A stretch of 64,000 nucleotides of DNA from Flavobacteriaceae bacterium UBA3159. Lineage in GTDB: Bacteria; Bacteroidota; Bacteroidia; Flavobacteriales; Flavobacteriaceae. Shown here in pieces: positions 44,880 through 53,078 of the stretch. Location of the stretch: the NCBI GenBank assembly GCA_002364535.1, contig DEYL01000054.1, positions 26,434 to 90,433 of the forward strand, in the 5' to 3' direction. The notes beneath the pieces are model-generated. The model saw nothing but the letters and a program-made list of their open reading frames with translations, had not been told where the DNA came from and ran no database searches. Each line of letters starts with the position of its first letter. Position 1 is the first letter of the stretch. The position numbers were made by a program, and so were the translations under genes.

Positions 44880-46537
44880 TGGAACTGACCGACTGGGCGG
44901 TATTGAGCCTCACCTTGACGTTTATTATTGTTTATGGGGTTTGGAAGAACAACGCTCACAAAAACATCAGGGATTATATTAGAGGTGGAAATAAGGCTTC
45001 GTGGTTTACCGTTGGGCTTTCTGTCATGGCCACACAAGCCAGTGCCATTACCTTTTTGTCTACCCCCGGTCAAGCTTTCAATGATGGGATGGGCTTTGTA
45101 CAATTTTATTTTGGATTGCCATTTGCCATGGTGATCATCTGCTTGTTTTTCTTACCTGTTTATCACAAACTAAAAGTATATACTGCCTACGAGTTTTTGG
45201 AAAAACGTTTTGACCTTAAAACCCGAACCCTAACCGCCATTTTGTTCCTCATTCAAAGGGGTTTGGCAGCCGGGATTACAATCTACGCCCCAGCTATTAT
45301 TTTGAGTGTAGTATTGGGCTGGAATCTTAAACTACTGGTGGTCGTCATCGGTTTTTTGGTAGTATTTTATACACTGGTCGGTGGAACACAGGCTGTTAAT
45401 ATCACCCAAAAACAACAAATGTTCATCATCTTCTCGGGTATGATAGCCGCCTTTATTTTTATTGTAAAAGTACTCCCCGAAACGCTTTCTTTCCCCAATG
45501 CACTTCGATTGGCGGGATTGAATGATAAAATGAATGTCCTAGACTTCAGTGTAGATCCCAACAATCGTTATACCTTTTGGAGTGGGATCACGGGAGGGTT
45601 GTTTTTGGCCCTGTCCTACTTCGGAACGGATCAAAGCCAGGTGCAACGCTACCTCTCCGGAAAATCACTGGCCGAAAGCCAAAGGGGTTTGATCATGAAT
45701 GGATTTTTAAAAATCCCTATGCAGTTTTTTATACTACTGATTGGAGTTTTAGTCTTTGTCTTTTTCCAATTCGAAAAGCCACCACTCCATTTCAACCCTT
45801 ATGCGGTAGAAAAAATAAAATCCACCCCCGGAGGGAACAAGTTTGAAGCACTTGAAATCGCCAACGACATCATTTACCAAGAAAAACAAAAACAACTCCA
45901 AAAAGAAGATTTTTTCTCTAATACAGGCTCTCAAGCCAAATACCTCCAACTGGAAAAACAGGCCCAAAGGAATCGGACCGAGGCCAAAAAAATCATCGAG
46001 GCCAACCAACCTCAAGTCGAATCCAACGACAAGGACTATGTTTTTATCTATTTTATTTTAAATTACTTACCACAAGGCTTGATCGGACTGCTATTGGCGG
46101 TGATCCTATCGGCTGCCATGAGCTCTGCTGCCTCTGAGATCAACGCCCTCTCTGCGACTACGGTGGTTGACTTATATAAACGTTTCAATGGCACTGGGGA
46201 CGAAAAGCATTACGTATGGACAGGAAAAGTATTTACACTGTTTTGGGGTATCATTGCAATTGCATTTGCCCTGGTGGGGAATCTCTTTGAAAACCTGATC
46301 CAACTGGTCAACATCATCGGCTCCCTCTTTTACGGAACCATTCTGGGTATTTTTCTGATCGCCATATTTATAAAAACCATCAGGGCCAATCCAGTATTTT
46401 ATGCTGCTATTTTGAGCGAAATCATTGTATTGATTGTCCATAGCCAAGAATGGGTAAGCTTTCTTTGGCTCAATGTAATTGGAGCTGTGCTTACCGTTTT
46501 AACGGCTGTTATGATTCAACTTATCTTTAAGAAATAG
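44879..46537 (+). CDS. Sodium:solute symporter (SSS family)
   Basis: A 552-residue inner-membrane transporter with about 13-14 hydrophobic segments. Family features include WFTVGLSVMATQASAITFLSTPGQ (residues about 41-64, helix 1 of the LeuT fold), TLVGGTQAVNITQ, the SYFGTDQSQVQRYLSGKS block near 245 and LLAVILSAAMSSAASEINALS near 407. A polar loop of about 90 residues (295-385) is inserted between helices. It would import a sugar, sialate-like or amino compound with Na+, perhaps the product of the upstream deacetylase. Confidence 0.93.
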   Translation: MELTDWAVLSLTLTFIIVYGVWKNNAHKNIRDYIRGGNKASWFTVGLSVMATQASAITFLSTPGQAFNDGMGFVQFYFGLPFAMVIICLFFLPVYHKLKVYTAYEFLEKRFDLKTRTLTAILFLIQRGLAAGITIYAPAIILSVVLGWNLKLLVVVIGFLVVFYTLVGGTQAVNITQKQQMFIIFSGMIAAFIFIVKVLPETLSFPNALRLAGLNDKMNVLDFSVDPNNRYTFWSGITGGLFLALSYFGTDQSQVQRYLSGKSLAESQRGLIMNGFLKIPMQFFILLIGVLVFVFFQFEKPPLHFNPYAVEKIKSTPGGNKFEALEIANDIIYQEKQKQLQKEDFFSNTGSQAKYLQLEKQAQRNRTEAKKIIEANQPQVESNDKDYVFIYFILNYLPQGLIGLLLAVILSAAMSSAASEINALSATTVVDLYKRFNGTGDEKHYVWTGKVFTLFWGIIAIAFALVGNLFENLIQLVNIIGSLFYGTILGIFLIAIFIKTIRANPVFYAAILSEIIVLIVHSQEWVSFLWLNVIGAVLTVLTAVMIQLIFKK

Positions 46538-46617
46538 ATTGATTTAGTTTTAAGTATCATTACCAAAATTTACCAAATAAATTCAATTTAACGATTGGTT
46601 AAATCCGAATTATTAAA

Positions 46618-46643
46618 TAAAAAAAACCCTCCAATGGGGAGGG
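46618..46643 (-). terminator. Intrinsic terminator of the DUF2911-TPR gene
   Basis: Read on the minus strand, CCCTCC pairs with GGAGGG (46627-46632 and 46638-46643) and is followed by nine Us (As at 46618-46626). It lies 29 bp past the stop of the gene ending at 46672 and also separates it from the converging symporter gene. Confidence 0.8.
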
Positions 46644-46671
46644 GAAGATTTAATTATATTTAAAAAAACGA

Positions 46672-47517
46672 CTAATTACTCCATGTTGCAATAGATACCT
46701 TATTCATAATGACATAGTCTTTGTTACCGGCTTTTTCGGCCAGAGCTAAAGATTTTTTAACGGCTTTAAGCGCAGCTTTTTTATCATTGCGTTTGGCTAG
46801 TATCAGGGCATATTGACGGTACATCCAATAGGCGGGTTTTTCCCGCATGTCCAACGCTTTTTCCATCCATCCTTGGGCTTTTTTCAAGTCCTTATTTTCT
46901 TCCAGATAGTATACCGCCGCTTGATAATAATCCCCTGCTTTGGGCTCATCTGAAAGGGTTTTTTCAATGCTCTCCAACGCTTTGGTTTCAGTTGGAACTT
47001 TTAATAAAATCGGAACCAGTGTATGTTCCCATATCAGATTAAGTGTTCCACTGTTACTTTTTAAATCAGAAAAAGAAATTGTAAAAGTCTCTACCATGGG
47101 TTCAAAATAGACCGGTTGAACAACCACCGTTAGTGCCACCTGATCCACTTCCCAATTATTGGAAGCATTTCCCTTATTGTTTTTCTTGTAAAAATAAACC
47201 TCCCATTGATCAGCAGAGGGGCGGGTATATAAAGCGTATTTCCCTGAGGCCAGGGGTTTACCCGCAACGTCCACAGCATCCGAAAAATAAACAGTGGTAT
47301 TCTTGTTGGCCCCTGTTCTCCAGATGTCGCCATAACGAACCAAACCTCCAATGATGTCTCTTCCTCTTGCAGAGGGACGTGAGTAGTCCACCTCGACTTG
47401 AGTCAATCCCAATTGTTGAGAAATTTTTCCTCTAGGACTTGATGGAGGGGTAACAACCTGGGCAAACCCCCCCACAAATAAAAAATTAAAAAGCAAAAAG
47501 TAATAAGTAATTTTCAT
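46672..47517 (-). CDS. DUF2911 protein with C-terminal TPR-like helices
   Basis: A 281-residue exported protein (signal ending GFAQ). Residues about 22-170 are DUF2911 (VEVDYSRPSARGR, GDIWRTGANKNTTV, GKYALYTRP). Residues about 185-275 are helical repeats of TPR type (AGDYYQAAVYYLEE, AQGWMEKALDM, KAALKAVKKSLALAEKAG). Function unknown; this extended form is common in Bacteroidota, while the other DUF2911 protein in the window lacks the TPR part. It faces away from the photolyase operon and ends at a strong terminator. Confidence 0.87.
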   Translation of the reverse strand: MKITYYFLLFNFLFVGGFAQVVTPPSSPRGKISQQLGLTQVEVDYSRPSARGRDIIGGLVRYGDIWRTGANKNTTVYFSDAVDVAGKPLASGKYALYTRPSADQWEVYFYKKNNKGNASNNWEVDQVALTVVVQPVYFEPMVETFTISFSDLKSNSGTLNLIWEHTLVPILLKVPTETKALESIEKTLSDEPKAGDYYQAAVYYLEENKDLKKAQGWMEKALDMREKPAYWMYRQYALILAKRNDKKAALKAVKKSLALAEKAGNKDYVIMNKVSIATWSN

Positions 47518-47593
47518 AATATATTTTTATTCAAATTTATAAAACACCTATTAAATACAAATTCTTTATAAAATGTTTATATTTTGTTTAATA

Positions 47594-47627
47594 TTTGATA
47601 TAAATCATTAAACAATTATTACCTTTG
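47594..47627 (+). promoter_or_regulatory. Predicted promoter of the photolyase operon
   Basis: TACCTTTG at 47620-47627 matches the Bacteroidota -7 element TAnnTTTG exactly; TTTG at 47594-47597 could be the -33 element at a spacing of 22, slightly longer than usual. The start of transcription would lie about 10 bp before the ATG at 47643. Confidence 0.5.
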
Positions 47628-47642
47628 TATAAGAAGTTTGTT

Positions 47643-48110
47643 ATGAAAATATATCGATTACACGAGGTTCAAAACTTGCCCATCAGTATGGATCAAGCTT
47701 GGCTTTTCCTCAGTGACCCCAAAAACTTAAAAACAATTACCCCCGATTATATGGGGTTTGAAATATTGGGAGGTGACGAAAAAATGATTTATCCAGGACA
47801 GATCATCAAGTATATTGTAACCCCGGTAATGGGCATCGCAACCAAGTGGGTAACAGAGATCACCCACGTTAGAGAAGGGGAATATTTTGTTGACGAACAA
47901 AGGATTGGCCCCTACGCCTTATGGCATCACAAACATTTTATACGACCCATAGAAAATGGAATTGAGATGGAGGATATTATTGACTATAAAATACCTTTTG
48001 GAATATTGGGTCAAATGATTCACCCCATTATCGTCAAACCCAAACTGAAAGAAATATTCAATTACCGACAAAAGAAATTGGTGGAATTGTTCGGAGAATA
48101 CAAAAGCTAA
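47643..48110 (+). CDS. SRPBCC-family protein, first gene of the photolyase operon
   Basis: A 155-residue protein. The ATG at 47643 is used rather than a TTG six codons upstream that overlaps the promoter. It has the helix-grip pattern of the START/SRPBCC superfamily: an opening strand with EVQNLPISMDQAWLFLSDPKNL, MGFEILGG, and the late IDYKIPFGILGQMIHPIIVKPKLKEIFNYRQ helix. Members bind hydrophobic ligands; this subgroup often sits beside photolyases and SDR proteins in marine bacteria. It ends one base before the SDR start. The ligand is unknown. Confidence 0.85.
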   Translation: MKIYRLHEVQNLPISMDQAWLFLSDPKNLKTITPDYMGFEILGGDEKMIYPGQIIKYIVTPVMGIATKWVTEITHVREGEYFVDEQRIGPYALWHHKHFIRPIENGIEMEDIIDYKIPFGILGQMIHPIIVKPKLKEIFNYRQKKLVELFGEYKS

Positions 48111-48111
48111 A

Positions 48112-48810
48112 ATGAGAAAAAATATATTGATTGTAGGAGGAAGTTCAGGCATCGGCTTATCATTGGTCAAAAAGTTACAGTTCGACCATAACCTTATTGT
48201 TGCCAACAGAACCAATAAAGCATTAAATGGACTATCGGTCGAGTTCATACCCTACGATGTGGAAAATGGTGAATTGGAGGTCTCCAGCCTACCAGAAACC
48301 CTCCATGGGTTGGTTTATTGTCCGGGTACCATCAACCTAAGACCATTTAAGGGTCTAAGACTGGAAGCCTTCTCCAGAGATTTTTCAATCAATGTGATGG
48401 GAGCGGTCAAGACCCTACAAGCTGTTTTGGGAAGATTACAAAACAGTGAAGTACCTGCCAGTGTGGTGTTTTTTAGCACAGTAGCTGTGCAAACGGGTAT
48501 GCCTTTTCACTCATCGGTCGCCGCAGCAAAAGGAGCTTTGGAAGGATTGTCGCGTTCCTTGGCAGCAGAACTGGCCCCCAAAATCAGATTTAATGTCATC
48601 GCTCCTTCTCTAATAAATACACCTCTGGCTGAAAAATTTCTTAACAACGATGCCAAAAAAAGCAATGCTGCAGCAAGACATCCCTTGCAAAGGATCGGAA
48701 GTTCCGAAGAAATAGCTCAAATGACAGCATTCTTATTAAGCGATCACAGCAGCTGGATTACTGCCCAAACCCTTACAATTGATGGTGGAATAGGAAGTAT
48801 AAAAAGTTAA
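48112..48810 (+). CDS. SDR-fold protein lacking the catalytic Tyr
   Basis: A 232-residue short-chain dehydrogenase/reductase-fold protein. The cofactor motif GGSSGIG is at residues 9-15, VYCPGTIN near 68-75, and the Ser of the active site in FFSTVAV (Ser122). The expected Y-x-x-x-K motif reads V-A-A-A-K, with Val136 in the Tyr position and Lys140 retained. The later APSLINTPLA and the DGGIGS ending are standard. Loss of Tyr suggests a changed reaction or a non-enzymatic NAD(P)-binding role. It is in the photolyase operon, one base after the SRPBCC gene and 5 bp before the first photolyase. Confidence 0.85.
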   Translation: MRKNILIVGGSSGIGLSLVKKLQFDHNLIVANRTNKALNGLSVEFIPYDVENGELEVSSLPETLHGLVYCPGTINLRPFKGLRLEAFSRDFSINVMGAVKTLQAVLGRLQNSEVPASVVFFSTVAVQTGMPFHSSVAAAKGALEGLSRSLAAELAPKIRFNVIAPSLINTPLAEKFLNNDAKKSNAAARHPLQRIGSSEEIAQMTAFLLSDHSSWITAQTLTIDGGIGSIKS

Positions 48811-48815
48811 CGGTT

Positions 48816-50120
48816 ATGCAAAAGTTCACAATTTTTTGGTTTAGAAGAGACCTTAGAGTAGAGGATAACAGAGGGCTTTATGTAGCATTAAGAGGAAAAA
48901 ATAAAGTCATCCCTATTTTTATCTACGATACAGGAATCATAGATAAACTATCAAGGGATGATCACAGATTAACATTCATCCAAAAAGCCTTGGGTGGCAT
49001 CAATAACGCTATGAAGAGGAACAGATGCTCGGTCGGAATTTATCGGGGCACTCCCAAGGCTATTTTTAATAAAATCATTCGAGAATTTCCCATTGAAAAA
49101 GTCATCACCAACCATGACTATGAAACTTATGCTATTGAACGTGATGAAGAAATCAGAAAGCTTTTAAAAGCAGAAAGCATCGACTTTTTCACCTACAAAG
49201 ATCAGGTCATTTATGAAAAAAATGAAGTGACCAAAGACGATGGAAACCCCTATGTAGTCTACACTCCCTACTCAAGAAAGTGGATGGCCAAGTTACGTCA
49301 AGAGGGGATAAAACACTATCCCTCTGAAGACCATTTAGATAACGTTTACAACGAAAAGCCACTCCCTCAAATATCTCTTGATGAAATTGGTTTTGAGATT
49401 TCGAAGATGGTCCCAAAAGGTTTTGAATTTGATGAAGAACTGATTGATCAATATGAGGAAACCCGAAATTTTCCGTCCAAAGACAGTACTTCTCGTTTGG
49501 GTGTACACTTGCGTTTTGGTACCCAAAGCGTTAGGAAATTGGTCGAAAAAAGTGCTGAAAGAAAAAATACAACTTTTTTAAAGGAACTTATCTGGAGGGA
49601 ATTCTTTATGCAAATTCTTTGGCATTATCCACATACAGAGGGTCAAAGTTTCAAAAAGCAATACGATCGAATCGAGTACCGCAATGACGAAAAAGAATTC
49701 GAAAAATGGTGTCAAGGGAAAACAGGCTACCCCCTAGTAGATGCAGGCATGAGACAACTTAATCAAACAGGTTTTATGCACAACCGCGTAAGGATGTTAG
49801 TCTCCAGCTTTTTGTGTAAGCACCTTCTGATCGACTGGAGATGGGGGGAAGCTTATTTTGCTAAAAAGCTGTTTGATTATGAAAAATCAAGTAATTTAGG
49901 AAACTGGCAGTGGGTCGCGGGTTGTGGAGTGGATGCTGCACCCTATTTCAGAATCTTCAATCCCCATGAGCAAGTCAAAAAATTTGACAAAAACCTCAAC
50001 TATATCAATCAATGGGTTAAAGACATAAATGAACTCACTTATCCCGAACCCTTAGTAGATCACAAATTTGCAAGAGAGCGCTGCTTAAAAGAATATAAAG
50101 CTGCACTCAACCCAGCATGA
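48816..50120 (+). CDS. phr: Class I CPD photolyase
   Basis: A 434-residue DNA photolyase. The N-terminal antenna domain begins with [15 protein letters not shown]; the C-terminal FAD domain has [24 protein letters not shown], the [12 protein letters not shown] block and the complete FAD and electron-transfer block [22 protein letters not shown]. It repairs cyclobutane pyrimidine dimers with blue light. This is the only one of the four paralogues here with the canonical class I active-site block. It overlaps the DUF2256 gene by ATGA. Confidence 0.93.
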   Translation: MQKFTIFWFRRDLRVEDNRGLYVALRGKNKVIPIFIYDTGIIDKLSRDDHRLTFIQKALGGINNAMKRNRCSVGIYRGTPKAIFNKIIREFPIEKVITNHDYETYAIERDEEIRKLLKAESIDFFTYKDQVIYEKNEVTKDDGNPYVVYTPYSRKWMAKLRQEGIKHYPSEDHLDNVYNEKPLPQISLDEIGFEISKMVPKGFEFDEELIDQYEETRNFPSKDSTSRLGVHLRFGTQSVRKLVEKSAERKNTTFLKELIWREFFMQILWHYPHTEGQSFKKQYDRIEYRNDEKEFEKWCQGKTGYPLVDAGMRQLNQTGFMHNRVRMLVSSFLCKHLLIDWRWGEAYFAKKLFDYEKSSNLGNWQWVAGCGVDAAPYFRIFNPHEQVKKFDKNLNYINQWVKDINELTYPEPLVDHKFARERCLKEYKAALNPA

Positions 50121-50263
50121 AAGCTGTAAAAAAACAGCACCTGCCCAATAAAGTCTGTCCGCAATGCGAACGACCTTTTTCTTGGAGAAAAAAATGGGAA
50201 CGCAATTGGGAAAACGTCAAATATTGCAGTAAAAAATGTCAAAAACAGAAAACACAGCTTTAG
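50117..50263 (+). CDS. DUF2256 small Cys-rich protein
   Basis: A 48-residue protein starting in an ATGA overlap with the photolyase stop and running 28 bp into the next photolyase gene. It matches DUF2256: [14 protein letters not shown] at residues 14-27 followed by YCSKKC at 36-41, giving a CxxC-x(19)-CxxxC pattern likely to bind zinc. The family is often found beside photolyase and cryptochrome genes, so it may assist DNA binding or folding of these proteins. Function unproven; family recognition is firm. Confidence 0.88.
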   Translation: MKAVKKQHLPNKVCPQCERPFSWRKKWERNWENVKYCSKKCQKQKTQL

Positions 50264-51546
50264 TTTGGTACAGAAATGACCTGAGAACTTTGGATCATCT
50301 TGGACTGAAAAAGGCCGTAGAAAGCAGTCGAAGAGTTGTGGCTTGCTTCACTTTCAACCCAAAGCACTACCACACCCATCCATGGGGTTTCAAAAAAACA
50401 GACCGGTTTAGAGCCCAATTCCTCATTGAAAGTGTTGAAGCTCTACAACAAGCGCTGAAATCGTTGAACATTTCCTTGATCATCGATACAAAGACTCCGG
50501 AAAAAGTACTACCTGAATGGATAAAAAAATACAACGTAAAGGAAATTTACCTACAACACGAATGGACTGAAGAAGAAAAAAAAGAAGAGGAGGCCGTATT
50601 AACACAAATTGATTCCAACATCACATGGAACAGACATTATGAACAATTTCTTTTTCACCCTAGTGATTTGCCTTTCAGTCGATCACAATTACCTGAGATC
50701 TTCGGTACTTTCAGAAAACGTTGTGAAAAAGAAGTTCAGTTGCGGCCATCATTCCCCAGTCCTGCCGCCTTGCCCACCTCCAACCTTATTGTGGTTGATG
50801 ATAAAGTTCCCACTTTAGCCGATTTAGGGCTTCCTCCCCTAGAAAATGATCTAAGGTCAGCTTTTCCTTTTTTGGGAGGAACAAAGGCTGGAATGCAGCG
50901 ATTGGATCAATATTTTTGGAAAAGCAAAAAGTTATCCTTTTACAAGAATACCCGAAATGGACTCTTGGGAACTGATTACAGCTCCAAATTCTCCCCTTGG
51001 ATAGCCAATGGTAGCCTATCGCCAAAAACCATCTATTGGGAAATCAAACGCTATGAAAATGAAATTCAAAAAAATCAATCAACCTATTGGCTGATTTTTG
51101 AGTTGATCTGGAGGGATTATTTTAAATATATTTCCTTGAAATACGGAAATAAAATTTTCAAAATTGGTGGGATTTTAGAGAGAGATTATTCATGGAACAC
51201 AGATCTAGAAAGGTTTCGACAATGGGCCGATGGGTTAACCCAGAAACCTTTTGTAAATGCAAACATGATAGAACTCAAACATACCGGGTGGATGAGTAAT
51301 CGCGGGCGACAAAATGTGGCCAGTTATTTTGCCAAGGACATGAAAATGGATTGGCGGATCGGAGCAGCCTATTTTGAATCACTTTTGTTAGACTACGATG
51401 TACACAGTAATTATGGCAACTGGATGTATGTCTCAGGAGTGGGCAACGACCCCCGAGACCGAAAATTTGACGTTCAATGGCAAGCAAAGCGTTATGATCC
51501 CAATGGAAAATTCCAGAAACTCTGGCTTCAAAAAACTTTATTTTGA
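50236..51546 (+). CDS. Cryptochrome-DASH
   Basis: A 436-residue photolyase-superfamily protein. It begins with [13 protein letters not shown]; the DASH-type linker [13 protein letters not shown] is near residue 155, the catalytic part has [18 protein letters not shown] and [15 protein letters not shown], and the FAD block is of DASH type ([20 protein letters not shown]). Cry-DASH proteins repair cyclobutane dimers in single-stranded DNA and may signal. It overlaps DUF2256 upstream and the following FeS photolyase gene (TTGA overlap) downstream. Confidence 0.92.
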   Translation: MSKTENTALVWYRNDLRTLDHLGLKKAVESSRRVVACFTFNPKHYHTHPWGFKKTDRFRAQFLIESVEALQQALKSLNISLIIDTKTPEKVLPEWIKKYNVKEIYLQHEWTEEEKKEEEAVLTQIDSNITWNRHYEQFLFHPSDLPFSRSQLPEIFGTFRKRCEKEVQLRPSFPSPAALPTSNLIVVDDKVPTLADLGLPPLENDLRSAFPFLGGTKAGMQRLDQYFWKSKKLSFYKNTRNGLLGTDYSSKFSPWIANGSLSPKTIYWEIKRYENEIQKNQSTYWLIFELIWRDYFKYISLKYGNKIFKIGGILERDYSWNTDLERFRQWADGLTQKPFVNANMIELKHTGWMSNRGRQNVASYFAKDMKMDWRIGAAYFESLLLDYDVHSNYGNWMYVSGVGNDPRDRKFDVQWQAKRYDPNGKFQKLWLQKTLF

Positions 51547-53078
51547 TTACACTAAGGCTGATACTGGGAGATCAACTGAATTTGAAGCACTCTTGGTTTG
51601 AAAAGCAAGACGAAAACACCATATACGTCCTTTATGAATTGCATCAGGAAACGGATTATGTAGTCCATCACATTCAAAAATTAGTAGCCTTCTTTTCTGC
51701 CATGCGGTCCTTTGCCTCAGACATTCAAAATCAAGGACATCAAGTACTATATTTTGATATCAACAGCAATGCCTCAAAAAATTCACTAGAGAATAACATC
51801 AAAGACCTTATTAGCCAAAAAAATATTGGAAAATTTGAATATCAACTGCCCGATGAGTACCGTTTGGACGAACAACTCAAGTCCGTCTGTAAAAACATCA
51901 ATATACCCTCAAAAAGTGTTGATACGGAACATTTTTTAACCACCAAAGAGGAATTAAAATCATTTTTTGAAGGAAAAAAACAACTTATCATGGAGTTCTT
52001 CTATCGTAACATGCGAAAGAAATACGATCTTTTGATGGTGAAAGGACAGCCTTTGGGAGGGAAATGGAATTTTGATAAAAACAACCGTAAAAAATGGAAA
52101 GGGGAGCCTCCCATTCCCCAACCTTACCGCACTGATAAAAAGGGAAATCAACAAGTTTATGAATCCATCATCAAGGCAGGAATTAAATCCATAGGAGCCT
52201 ATGATGCCGAAAGTTATCTTTTCCCGGCCGATCGAGAAGAAGCGCTTGAGCAACTGGACTATTTCTGTGAAAACCTATTGGTTCATTTTGGAGATTACCA
52301 AGATGCCATGCATACAGATGAACGCAATCTTTTTCACTCGAGAATTTCATTTGCCCTTAACACTAAAATCCTTCACCCCCTCGAGGTGATGTGTACAGTC
52401 ATCAAATACTATCAAAAGAATCAAGAGCGCATTGCTCTTTCACAAGTTGAAGGATTTGTCAGACAAATACTGGGGTGGCGAGAATACATGCGGGGTATCT
52501 ATTGGCGTGAAATGCCGGACTACAAAACCCGTAACATACTGGAAAACTTCAATCAACTACCTGACTTCTATTGGACCGGAAAAACCAAAATGAATTGTCT
52601 AAAAGAAAGCATTACAGATTCTTTGGAAACTGCCTATGCGCACCACATACAGCGATTGATGATAACCGGTAATTTTGCCCTGTTGATTCAGTGCCACCCC
52701 GATGAGGTCGATGCCTGGTATTTGGGCATCTATGCCGATGCAATAGAATGGGTGCAGTTACCCAATACCCGTGGCATGAGCCAATGGGCAGACGGAGGTA
52801 TCGTAGCCACAAAGCCTTATGTCTCTTCTGGCTCCTATATTCATAAAATGAGTAACTACTGTGAAGAATGTCACTATGACCGGAGCAAAAGAATTGGTGA
52901 AAACGCCTGTCCTTTTAATAGCTTGTATTGGAACTTTTTGGACGACAAAAAGGAACATTTCAGCAAAAATAACCGTATGGCCATGATGCTGAGGCTATTG
53001 GATAAAATTCCCGTACTGGAAAAGGAAGAGATAAAAAACAGAGCACTATCCATAATAGAAAATCCCGATGAATTCTGA
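51543..53078 (+). CDS. Iron-sulfur (6-4) photolyase, PhrB/FeS-BCP type
   Basis: A 511-residue member of the deoxyribodipyrimidine photolyase-related family (PF04244). It starts with TTG at 51543 overlapping the Cry-DASH stop, giving the family N-terminus LRLILGDQLN. Four Cys, at 352, 440, 443 and 456, are spaced exactly as the four 4Fe-4S ligands of Agrobacterium PhrB (350, 438, 441, 454), and His368 aligns with the PhrB active-site His. The class repairs (6-4) photoproducts and binds a lumazine antenna. It overlaps the fourth photolyase gene by 11 bp. Confidence 0.92.
   Translation: MITLRLILGDQLNLKHSWFEKQDENTIYVLYELHQETDYVVHHIQKLVAFFSAMRSFASDIQNQGHQVLYFDINSNASKNSLENNIKDLISQKNIGKFEYQLPDEYRLDEQLKSVCKNINIPSKSVDTEHFLTTKEELKSFFEGKKQLIMEFFYRNMRKKYDLLMVKGQPLGGKWNFDKNNRKKWKGEPPIPQPYRTDKKGNQQVYESIIKAGIKSIGAYDAESYLFPADREEALEQLDYFCENLLVHFGDYQDAMHTDERNLFHSRISFALNTKILHPLEVMCTVIKYYQKNQERIALSQVEGFVRQILGWREYMRGIYWREMPDYKTRNILENFNQLPDFYWTGKTKMNCLKESITDSLETAYAHHIQRLMITGNFALLIQCHPDEVDAWYLGIYADAIEWVQLPNTRGMSQWADGGIVATKPYVSSGSYIHKMSNYCEECHYDRSKRIGENACPFNSLYWNFLDDKKEHFSKNNRMAMMLRLLDKIPVLEKEEIKNRALSIIENPDEF

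Noticed and set aside
46585..46605. TTTAAC/GTTAAA small inverted repeat after the symporter gene
   Set aside because: Six AT-rich pairs without a T run; too weak for a terminator next to the much stronger hairpin at 46618-46643.
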